NCBI RefSeq assembly: GCF_003315415.1 | Contig: NZ_QNSB01000007.1 | Coordinates: forward strand, 124,001-188,000 | Origin: Brevibacterium sanguinis | GTDB taxonomy: Bacteria > Actinomycetota > Actinomycetes > Actinomycetales > Brevibacteriaceae | Length of the DNA stretch: 64,000 nt | Direction of reading: 5' to 3' | In this document: piece after piece, positions 37,806 through 45,084 of the stretch | How the letters are laid out: each line of letters opens with the position of its first letter | How positions within the stretch are numbered: position 1 is the first letter of the stretch | Made by a program: the position numbers and the translations under genes | Notes under the pieces: model-generated | The model's input: only the letters and a program-made list of their open reading frames with translations | The model's database searches: none | Told to the model about the DNA's origin: nothing

Positions 37806-38450
37806 ATGGATGTATTCGTGACCCAGGCGCAGTTCCTCGACGTCAACTGCTACGCCGTGCGCGCCGAGGGCAGCAGTCGGTGCCTGCTCATCGACGCCGG
37901 CGCCGACTGCGCGCCCGGCCTGGCGCGCATCGCCGAGGAGGAACGGCTCGAGCCCGCGGCGGTGTTCCTCACCCACGGGCATCCCGACCACATCCTCGGC
38001 CTGCCCGATGTGCTCGCGCACTGGGACGTCCCGGTCCACCTCGGCGCGCCCGACCTCTACCGCCTCGACTCGCCCGCTGAGACGCTGAGCCCCCAGTTCG
38101 CGCCCCTGCTCGAGCCTCTCGTGCGCGATTGGGCCGCCCCGGCGGTCGAGGGCCTCGTCGACGGTCAGGTCGTCACCGTCGCCGGACTCACGGTGACCGC
38201 GGTCGCCGCCCCCGGTCACACGGAGGGATCCATGCTGCTGCGGGTGCGCGACGGCGACGAGGAGGTCATCTTCACCGGCGACGTCGTCTTCGCCGGGGCG
38301 ATGGGCCGGGTCGACCTGCCCGGCGGTGACGCCGAGGCGATGGCGGACACCCTGCGATCGTTCACGACGCTGCCCGACGTTCCCATCTATCCTGGACACG
38401 GTCCCGGTTCGCGCGTCGGCCACGAGATCGCGACGAACCCGTTCCTCTGA
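37806..38450 (+). CDS. MBL-fold metallo-hydrolase (glyoxalase II-like)
   Basis: A 214-residue metallo-beta-lactamase-fold protein. The metal motif HxHxDH is intact as THGHPDHILGL (near residue 58). Later ligands are seen in APGHTEGSMLL (His ~139), TGDVVFAGAMGRVDLPGGD (Asp ~157) and the terminal IYPGHGPGS (His). The GHTEGS and YPGHG motifs are typical of hydroxyacylglutathione/mycothiol-type thioester hydrolases. The position before hisS matches the Rv2581c-hisS arrangement. Substrate unknown. Confidence 0.9.
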   Translation: MDVFVTQAQFLDVNCYAVRAEGSSRCLLIDAGADCAPGLARIAEEERLEPAAVFLTHGHPDHILGLPDVLAHWDVPVHLGAPDLYRLDSPAETLSPQFAPLLEPLVRDWAAPAVEGLVDGQVVTVAGLTVTAVAAPGHTEGSMLLRVRDGDEEVIFTGDVVFAGAMGRVDLPGGDAEAMADTLRSFTTLPDVPIYPGHGPGSRVGHEIATNPFL

Positions 38451-38491
38451 CACGGCACGAGCCGGCCCCGGGCACGCCGCTCGGGACTCCT

Positions 38492-38539
38492 CGGGCCCGT
38501 GCGGACGCAGCGGGACCGAACGGGTCCGCACCGGGCCCG
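38492..38539 (+). terminator. Long hairpin between the MBL gene and hisS
   Basis: CGGGCCCGTGCGGAC (38492-38506) pairs with GTCCGCACCGGGCCCG (38524-38539) over 15 bp with one bulged base, and the loop contains a small GGACC/GGTCC stem. It ends only 36 bases before hisS. It could terminate the MBL transcript or form a leader structure controlling hisS. No T tract follows. Confidence 0.6.
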
Positions 38540-38575
38540 ACGACATGAACCCAACCAGCAGCGACTAGGAGAACA

Positions 38576-39910
38576 ATGGCGAAGTCAGCCCGCCTGTCCG
38601 GATTCCCGGAACGGCTTCCGGCCCAGCGAGTGATCGAGCGGTCGATCATCGACACCCTCGAGCACACCTTCGCCCTCCACGGCTTCTCCTCCATCCACCA
38701 CCGCGCGGTCGAGCCGCTGAGCCAGCTGGCCAAGGACGGGGAGATCGACAAGGAGATCTTCGCCCTCTCGCGCCTCCACTCCGAGGGCGCCGAACGCAAC
38801 CCCCTGGGCCTGCACTTCGACCTCACCGTGCCGCTGGCCCGCTACGTCGCCGACAACGCCTCCGAGCTCGCCTTCCCATTCAAGGCCACCCGCATCCAGC
38901 CGGTGTGGCGCGGTGAGCGGCCCCAGCAGGGTCGGTACCGCGAGTTCATCCAGGCCGACATCGACGTCATCGCCGACACCGACCTGCCCGGCCACTTCGA
39001 GGTCGAGATCCCGCTCGCCGTCGCCGACGCCTTCTCCCGGCTGGAGCCCCTCGGCGTGCCCGGCATCAGGATCGTCGTCAACGACCGTCGGCTCCTCGAG
39101 GGATTCGCCCGCGGCATCGGCCTCGACAACGTCCAGGCGGTGCTCCGCTGCCTCGACAAGTACGACAAGGTCGGCCCCGCGGAGGTCGCCCGCCTGCTCG
39201 GCGTCGAGGCGGGAGCGAACGAGGAGCAGCAGGACCTGTGCCTGCGGCTCGCGGCCATCGAATCGGACTCGCCGGAATTCGCCGCCGAGGTGCGTGCCCT
39301 CGGCGTCGAGCACCCCCTCCTCGAGGAGGGCCTCGAGTCCCTGACGACGATGCTCACCGCGGCCAACGACCGTGCCCCGGGTGTCATCGTCGCCCAGCTG
39401 AAGATCGCCCGCGGCCTCGACTACTACACGGGCGCCGTGTACGAGACCCAGCTCATCGGCCACGAGGAGCTCGGATCCGTCGCCTCGGGGGGACGCTATG
39501 ACTCCCTGGCCACGGTGGGGAGGAAGAACTACCCGGGAGTCGGGATGTCGATCGGCGTCTCACGGCTCATGGCCCACATCCTCGACCCCGCGACCGGGAT
39601 CACCGCCACCCGCGGTACCCCGTCCGTCGTCGTCATCGCGGTCGCCGACGAGGACCGGCGCGCCGACGCGGACGCCGTGGCCACCGCGCTGCGCGCCCGC
39701 GACATCGCCTGCGAGGTGTCCCCGAGCGCGGCGAAGTTCGGCAAGCAGATCCGCTACGCCGAACGCCGCGAGATCCCGTTCGTCTGGTTCACCGACGGTG
39801 AGGGCGGCCACGAGATCAAGGACATCCGCAGCGGCGAGCAGACGCCGGCCGACCCCGCGACCTGGGAGCCCGCCGACGCCGACCGCCGCCCGCGCGTCTA
39901 CCGCGCCTGA
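38576..39910 (+). CDS. hisS: Histidine--tRNA ligase
   Basis: A 444-residue class II synthetase that charges tRNA-His. Motif 2 is visible at FPFKATRIQPVWRGERPQ, then the histidine-binding GLDYYTGAVYE, motif 3 GMSIGVSRLM and a C-terminal anticodon-binding domain (RREIPFVWFTDGEG). The start ATG follows GACTAGGAGAACA. It lies 36 bases downstream of a strong hairpin, so it needs either read-through or its own promoter. Confidence 0.96.
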   Translation: MAKSARLSGFPERLPAQRVIERSIIDTLEHTFALHGFSSIHHRAVEPLSQLAKDGEIDKEIFALSRLHSEGAERNPLGLHFDLTVPLARYVADNASELAFPFKATRIQPVWRGERPQQGRYREFIQADIDVIADTDLPGHFEVEIPLAVADAFSRLEPLGVPGIRIVVNDRRLLEGFARGIGLDNVQAVLRCLDKYDKVGPAEVARLLGVEAGANEEQQDLCLRLAAIESDSPEFAAEVRALGVEHPLLEEGLESLTTMLTAANDRAPGVIVAQLKIARGLDYYTGAVYETQLIGHEELGSVASGGRYDSLATVGRKNYPGVGMSIGVSRLMAHILDPATGITATRGTPSVVVIAVADEDRRADADAVATALRARDIACEVSPSAAKFGKQIRYAERREIPFVWFTDGEGGHEIKDIRSGEQTPADPATWEPADADRRPRVYRA

Positions 39911-39927
39911 CCCCCCGCCGCTGAATC

Positions 39928-39981
39928 GACCCGAACGCACTGATGTGATGTGGCGCCACGTCACATCAGTGCGTTCGGGTC
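39928..39981. terminator. 54-bp near-perfect palindrome between convergent hisS and arsR
   Basis: 21-base arms at 39928-39948 and 39961-39981 are exactly complementary, and the 12 bases between them (TGTGGCGCCACG) are themselves nearly palindromic. It lies 18 bases after the hisS stop and ~24 before the convergent gene's stop, so it is probably a two-way terminator. Confidence 0.8.
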
Positions 39982-40004
39982 ACATTTGCGGGGAGGGGCT
40001 GGGC

Positions 40005-40352
40005 TCAGACCGGGTCGGGGGCGAGTGAACCGTCCGGGGCGATGTGCTCGAAGATCTCGCGGACCATCGACACGACATGCGGGTCGTCGACGGTGTAGAA
40101 GATCCGCCGACCGTCCCGCCGCGAGGAGATGAGGCCCGCCAAGCGCATCTTCGCCAGATGCTGACTGACGGTGGGCACGGCCGCCCCGATCGCCTCGGCG
40201 AGGGAGGAGACGTCGAGCTCCTGGTTGACGAGGGTCCAGACGAGCCGGAGACGGGTGCTCGACGCCAGCATGCGGAACGTCTCCGCCGCGACCTCGACCT
40301 GCGCCGAGGTGGGAGCCGAGGGGTGCTCCGAACTGAGATCTTCGACACCCAT
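40005..40352 (-). CDS. ArsR/SmtB-family winged-helix regulator
   Basis: A 115-residue repressor-type protein with the helix-turn-helix LAEAIGAAVPTVSQHLAKMRLAG and wing RRDGRRIFYTVDD. It contains no cysteines, so the ArsR alpha-3 Cys site is absent. In alpha-5 it has D-P-H-x10-H, part of the SmtB/NmtR zinc or nickel site (D-x-H-x10-H-x2-H/E), but the fourth ligand position is Pro. It may sense zinc or nickel weakly or a non-metal cue. No transporter is adjacent; it is divergent from aspS. Confidence 0.92.
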   Translation of the reverse strand: MGVEDLSSEHPSAPTSAQVEVAAETFRMLASSTRLRLVWTLVNQELDVSSLAEAIGAAVPTVSQHLAKMRLAGLISSRRDGRRIFYTVDDPHVVSMVREIFEHIAPDGSLAPDPV

Positions 40353-40488
40353 GTGCTCGTCTCCCTTCGCTCGTCAGTGGTCACCGGCTCCCGCCGAGCC
40401 ATCCGCGCCCGCCCCGGGGATGTCCGATCGGCGCAGCCGACCGACTAGTATTGACGAGGCGCTATAAGACATCGTAAAGGAGCCCTCC

Positions 40489-42270
40489 GTGCTGCGAAGC
40501 CACGAATCCGGAAGCCTGCGAGCATCCCATGCAGGACAAACCGTCACCCTCTCCGGCTGGGTCGACCGTCGGCGCGATCATGGGGGTGTCGCCTTCATCG
40601 ATCTGCGCGATGCTTCGGGAATCGTCCAGGTGGTGGTGCGCGAGGACGACGCCAACGCGCTGCGCAACGAGACGGTCGTCAAGGTCACCGGAACCGTCTC
40701 CGTGCGTCCCGAGGGCAACGCCAACCCCAACCTGCCCACCGGTGAGATCGAGGTCGTCGACACGACCGTGGAGATCCTCAGCGAATCCTCGGCCCTGCCC
40801 TTCCAGGTCTCCGATCATGCCGAGGACGCGGGCACCGTCGGCGAGGAGACCCGCCTGCGCTATCGCTACCTCGACCTGCGCCGGTCGGGTCCCGCGCACA
40901 CGATGCGCCTGCGCTCGGCGGTGAACAAGGCGGCTCGCCGCGTGCTCGACGAGCACGACTTCGTCGAGATCGAGACCCCGACGCTGACCCGGTCGACGCC
41001 GGAGGGTGCGCGCGACTTCCTCGTCCCCGCCCGCCTGCAGCCGGGTTCCTGGTACGCGCTGCCGCAGTCGCCGCAGCTGTTCAAGCAGCTCCTCCAGGTC
41101 GCCGGCATGGAGCGCTACTACCAGATCGCGCGCTGCTACCGCGACGAGGACTTCCGCGCCGACCGCCAGCCGGAGTTCACCCAGCTCGACATCGAGGCCT
41201 CGTTCGTCGAGCAGGAGGACGTCATCGCCCTGGCCGAGGAGATCCTCGTCGCCCTGTGGAAGCTCATCGGCCACGACATCGAGACCCCGATCCCGCACAT
41301 CACCTACCACGAGGCGATGGAGAGGTACGGCAGCGACAAGCCCGACCTGCGCTTCGGCCTCGAGCTGCACAACCTCACCGAGTTCTTCGCCGACACCCCG
41401 TTCCGGGTGTTCCAGTCCGCCTACGTCGGCTCCGTCGTCTATCCCGGCGGCGGCTCGCTGCCGAGGCGTCAGCTCGACGGCTGGCAGGACTGGGCCAAGC
41501 AGCGCGGCGCGAAGGGCCTGGCCTACGTCCTCGTCGGCGAGGACGGCACCCTGACCGGCCCCGTGGCCAAGAACATCTCCGAGGCCGAGAAGGCCGGGCT
41601 CGTCGAGGCCGCGGGCGCGAACCCCGGGGACGCGATCTTCTTCGCCGCCGGCGACGCCGCGAGCTCGCGGGCGCTGCTCGGCGCCGCGCGCCGTGAGTTC
41701 GCGGAGCGGACCGGGCTGATCAAGGACGGCGACTGGGCCTTCGTATGGGTCGTCGACGCGCCCCTGTTCGAATCCGCCGCCGAGGCGGTCGCCTCGGGCG
41801 ACGTCGCCGTCGGTGCGGGACAGTGGACCGCCGTCCACCACGCCTTCACCGCGCCGAAACCGGAGTTCCTCGACACGCTCGAGGAGGACCCCGGGGCGGC
41901 GCTGGCCTATGCCTACGACATCGTCTGCAACGGCAACGAGATCGGCGGCGGGTCGATCCGCATCCACCGCAAGGACGTCCAGGAGCGGGTGTTCCGGATC
42001 ATGGGCATCTCCGACCACGAGGCGGCCGAGAAGTTCGGATTCCTCCTCGAGGCATTCAAGTTCGGAGCGCCTCCGCACGGCGGCATCGCCTTCGGCTGGG
42101 ATCGCATCGTCGCCCTGCTCGCGGGCGTCGACTCGATCCGTGAGGTCATCGCCTTCCCGAAGACCGGTGCTGGATTCGACCCGCTGACCCAGGCCCCGGC
42201 CCCGATCACGGCCGCACAGCGCGCTGAGGCCGGAGTTGACGCCGAACCGGAGGACGACGCCGCCGAGTAG
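40489..42270 (+). CDS. aspS: Aspartate--tRNA ligase
   Basis: A 593-residue bacterial-type AspRS: N-terminal OB-fold anticodon domain ([22 protein letters not shown] in segments), motif 2 [21 protein letters not shown] in parts, GAD insertion domain, and motif 3 [15 protein letters not shown]. The end ([14 protein letters not shown]) is acidic. GTG start with AAAGGAG upstream. Whether it also charges tRNA-Asn cannot be told, because gatCAB is outside this window. Confidence 0.96.
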   Translation: MLRSHESGSLRASHAGQTVTLSGWVDRRRDHGGVAFIDLRDASGIVQVVVREDDANALRNETVVKVTGTVSVRPEGNANPNLPTGEIEVVDTTVEILSESSALPFQVSDHAEDAGTVGEETRLRYRYLDLRRSGPAHTMRLRSAVNKAARRVLDEHDFVEIETPTLTRSTPEGARDFLVPARLQPGSWYALPQSPQLFKQLLQVAGMERYYQIARCYRDEDFRADRQPEFTQLDIEASFVEQEDVIALAEEILVALWKLIGHDIETPIPHITYHEAMERYGSDKPDLRFGLELHNLTEFFADTPFRVFQSAYVGSVVYPGGGSLPRRQLDGWQDWAKQRGAKGLAYVLVGEDGTLTGPVAKNISEAEKAGLVEAAGANPGDAIFFAAGDAASSRALLGAARREFAERTGLIKDGDWAFVWVVDAPLFESAAEAVASGDVAVGAGQWTAVHHAFTAPKPEFLDTLEEDPGAALAYAYDIVCNGNEIGGGSIRIHRKDVQERVFRIMGISDHEAAEKFGFLLEAFKFGAPPHGGIAFGWDRIVALLAGVDSIREVIAFPKTGAGFDPLTQAPAPITAAQRAEAGVDAEPEDDAAE

Positions 42271-42331
42271 CCGGTGGCGCAGGGGAGCATGCGGAGCAGA
42301 CGATGATTGAGGACATGGCCGAGGGCAGTCG

Positions 42332-44050
42332 ATGACCGAGGGTCCCGATCTCTTCTCGGCCGGCGGCGACGCGCCGGGTCCGAGCGCCGGCCCGTCCGTG
42401 ACGGGGCCCGGAGGGCAGGGTCGTGCGCTCGATCCCCTGGCGGTGCGGATGCGTCCGCGCACCATCGCCGAGGTGGTCGGTCAGGAGCACCTGACCTTCC
42501 CCGGCTCTCCGCTCGTCCAGCTCGTCGAGGCGAGCGGCGGCGATCGCGCGGGGGCCTCCTCGGTGATCCTCTGGGGTCCGCCCGGGGTGGGGAAGACGAC
42601 GCTCGCGCACGTCATCTCCCATGCCCCCGGCCGCACGTTCGTCGAGCTCTCGGCGATCACCGCCGGGGTCAAGGACGTGCGGCAGGTGATCGAGAACGCC
42701 CGGCGCGAACGCGAGATGTACGGTCGCACCACGGTGCTGTTCCTCGACGAGATCCACCGGTTCTCCAAGGCGCAGCAGGACGCCCTCCTGCCGGCGGTGG
42801 AGAACCGCCTCGTCGTCCTCGTCGCGGCCACGACCGAGAATCCGTCGTTCTCGGTGATCTCACCGCTGCTCTCCCGCTCCCTCCTGCTCACCCTCCGACC
42901 GCTCGACGACACCGCGATCGCGAAGCTGCTCGACCGGGCGATCGCCAGCGAACGGGGGCTGGCCGGGCAGTTCGCCCTCGAGCCCGCGGCCAAGGACTTC
43001 ATCGTGCGGATCGCCGGTGCCGACGCCCGGCGGTCGCTGACGATCCTCGAGGCCGCCGCCGGGATCGCCGCGGCGCAGGCGAAGTTCGCGGACGACGCCG
43101 AGGGCGCGGATGCCGCGAGGGCCGAAGGCACCGAAAGCGCAGACGACGCCGTGCGCCCCGAGGCGGACGGGCCCGAGAGGACCGGTGACGATGCCGCCGC
43201 GGAGACCGGCGACAGCACGGAACCTGGCGACGGCAAGGAACCTGGCGACGGCGCGTCGGGCGACGACACGGAGTCTGTCGACGGCGCGAAAACTCACGAC
43301 GGTACGGAACGGGGCGACGCTGCGGAATCGGACGATGGTGCGAAAACTGACGACGGCACGGATGCCGGGGCAGATTGGCCCGAGAAGGCCGACGCCGAGG
43401 ACGCGCCGATCCTCATCACCGAGGCGGCCTGCGCCGAGGCGAGCAGTGAGACCGTTCTCCGCTACGACCGGAACGGCGATCAGCACTACGACGTCATCTC
43501 GGCGTTCATCAAGTCGATCCGCGGCTCCGACGTCGACGCCGCACTCCATTACCTCGCCCGGATGATCGTCGCAGGTGAGGATCCCCGGTTCATCGCACGC
43601 CGCATCGTCATCTCCGCCGCCGAGGACATCGGCATGGCCGACCCGCAGGCGCTCACCATCGCCGTCGCCGCGTCCACGGCGGTTGCCAACATCGGCATGC
43701 CCGAGGGCCGCATCCCCCTCGCCGAGGCGGTGACCTACCTCGCCCTGGCCCCGAAGTCGAACGCGTCCTACCGCGCCCTCGACGCCGCGATCGCCGATGT
43801 GCGCAACGGGCTCGCCGGTCAGGTTCCCCTCCACCTGCGCGACGCCCACTATCCGGGCGCGAAGGAACTCGGGCACGGGCGGGGCTACAAGTACTCCCAT
43901 GACCACCCGCACGGGGTCGCACCGCAGGACTACCTGCCGGAGACCCTGACCGGGAGGCGGTACTACGCGCCGACGGGCAACGGCCTCGAGCGCACGCTGC
44001 AGGAGCGACTCGAGACCCTGCAGCGGATCCTCCGCTCGAGCGAGGACTGA
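42332..44050 (+). CDS. rarA: Replication-associated recombination protein A (RarA/MgsA), with acidic insertion
   Basis: A 572-residue AAA+ ATPase that works at stalled replication forks. Walker A is [12 protein letters not shown], Walker [17 protein letters not shown], sensor [18 protein letters not shown], and the C-terminal oligomerisation domain is recognisable ([20 protein letters not shown]). Between residues ~253 and 355, just after the AAA lid, lies a ~100-residue Asp/Gly/Glu/Thr/Ala-rich insertion with imprecise repeats ([32 protein letters not shown]). Related proteins are usually ~430-450 residues and lack it. The frame is uninterrupted. Confidence 0.94.
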   Translation: MTEGPDLFSAGGDAPGPSAGPSVTGPGGQGRALDPLAVRMRPRTIAEVVGQEHLTFPGSPLVQLVEASGGDRAGASSVILWGPPGVGKTTLAHVISHAPGRTFVELSAITAGVKDVRQVIENARREREMYGRTTVLFLDEIHRFSKAQQDALLPAVENRLVVLVAATTENPSFSVISPLLSRSLLLTLRPLDDTAIAKLLDRAIASERGLAGQFALEPAAKDFIVRIAGADARRSLTILEAAAGIAAAQAKFADDAEGADAARAEGTESADDAVRPEADGPERTGDDAAAETGDSTEPGDGKEPGDGASGDDTESVDGAKTHDGTERGDAAESDDGAKTDDGTDAGADWPEKADAEDAPILITEAACAEASSETVLRYDRNGDQHYDVISAFIKSIRGSDVDAALHYLARMIVAGEDPRFIARRIVISAAEDIGMADPQALTIAVAASTAVANIGMPEGRIPLAEAVTYLALAPKSNASYRALDAAIADVRNGLAGQVPLHLRDAHYPGAKELGHGRGYKYSHDHPHGVAPQDYLPETLTGRRYYAPTGNGLERTLQERLETLQRILRSSED

Positions 44051-44088
44051 CGCCGACGCCCGCTGCTGCGAGTGCCCCGGTGTCCGGC

Positions 44089-44268
44089 TTGGTGTCGGGG
44101 AGTCCCGTGAGCTAAGATGAATAGCTGTTGTGCCTGCACCTTAAAGGCGGTCGGTGCGAGCGGATCTCGACGCTCAATCCCTCTTTCTCAACCGGAGAAA
44201 CAACGGTTCCGGCACGGGCGAGAACCTCAGGCCGGTCGGAACGATCCAGATGAATGAAAGGTTTCACA
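44089..44268 (+). promoter_or_regulatory. Promoter and ~145-base leader of rpsD
   Basis: TTGGTG (44089-44094), 18 bases, TAAGAT (44113-44118), then an untranslated leader running to GTG 44269. The leader includes GAACCGG/CCGGTTC-type complementary stretches around 44190-44215 (ACCGGAGAAACAACGGT). It is long for this window, and S4 is a known autogenous translational repressor in other bacteria, so an S4-binding leader is possible but unproven. Confidence 0.45.
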
Positions 44269-44895
44269 GTGCCAGCACCAGCACGTAACCGCCGGATGGC
44301 GCGCCTCTCGCGCGCACTCGGCATGCCGCTGACCCCGAAGGCGGAGAAGTACTTCGAGCGTCGTCCCTACCCTCCGGGCGAGCACGGCCGCGCCCGTCGC
44401 CGCAACGACAGCGACTACTCGGTCCGCCTCAAGGAGAAGCAGCGCCTGCGCGCCCAGTACGGCATCCGCGAGGCCCAGATGCTCAAGACCTACAAGGAGG
44501 CCAAGCGCCTTGAAGGTCTGACCGGTGAGAACCTCGTCGAACTCCTCGAGATGCGTCTCGACGCCCTGGTCCTGCGCTCCGGCTTCGCCCGGACCATCGC
44601 CCAGGCCCGTCAGTTCGTCGTGCACCGTCACATCACCGTCGACGGCCAGCGCGTCGACCGTCCGTCCTTCCGCGTCAAGGAGGGTCAGACGATCCAGGTG
44701 CATGAGAAGAGCGCGGCGACCGAGCCGTTCCAGATCGCCGCTGCCGGTGGTCACAAGGACGTCCTCCCCGCCGTTCCGGGATACCTCAACGTCAACCTCG
44801 AAGGTCTGCAGGCCACTCTGCTCCGCCGCCCCAAGCGCAGCGAAGTCCCCGTGACCTGTGACGTCCAGCTGGTCGTCGAGCACTACTCGCGCTGA
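44269..44895 (+). CDS. rpsD: 30S ribosomal protein S4
   Basis: A 208-residue primary rRNA-binding protein of the small subunit. It has the S4 family N-terminus MARLSRALGMPLTPKAEKYF and RRPYPPGEHGRARRRNDSDY, and the S4 RNA-binding domain MRLDALVLRSGFARTIAQAR. No zinc-ligand cysteines occur near the N-terminus, so it is the C-minus (zinc-independent) form. GTG with ATGAAAGG upstream. It is a stand-alone rpsD next to rarA and alaS, not in an alpha operon, which is a known actinobacterial arrangement. Confidence 0.96.
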   Translation: MPAPARNRRMARLSRALGMPLTPKAEKYFERRPYPPGEHGRARRRNDSDYSVRLKEKQRLRAQYGIREAQMLKTYKEAKRLEGLTGENLVELLEMRLDALVLRSGFARTIAQARQFVVHRHITVDGQRVDRPSFRVKEGQTIQVHEKSAATEPFQIAAAGGHKDVLPAVPGYLNVNLEGLQATLLRRPKRSEVPVTCDVQLVVEHYSR

Positions 44896-44909
44896 TCGAC
44901 CCGCACCGC

Positions 44910-44939
44910 ACTGCCCGGAACGGCTTCGTTCCGGGCAGT
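44910..44939 (+). terminator. Hairpin terminator after rpsD
   Basis: ACTGCCCGGAACG (44910-44922), loop GCTT, CGTTCCGGGCAGT (44927-44939) form a perfect 13-bp stem 14 bases after the stop. There is no T run. Confidence 0.85.
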
Positions 44940-45084
44940 CGTGCATTCACGGCCGAGCCGCCGGTCACCTCGCATTATGAGCATGACCCACTAAACTGTT
45001 CCCTGACATGCACCTCAGTCAGCCCTGACGTGCACCGACGAGACACTCCCCACCGGAGTGCACGCACCATTCGAAAGGCCTTGG

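Noticed and set aside
38451..38575. T-box riboswitch upstream of hisS
   Set aside because: The gap is too short and lacks the T-box sequence and specifier loop; only a single GC-rich hairpin is seen.
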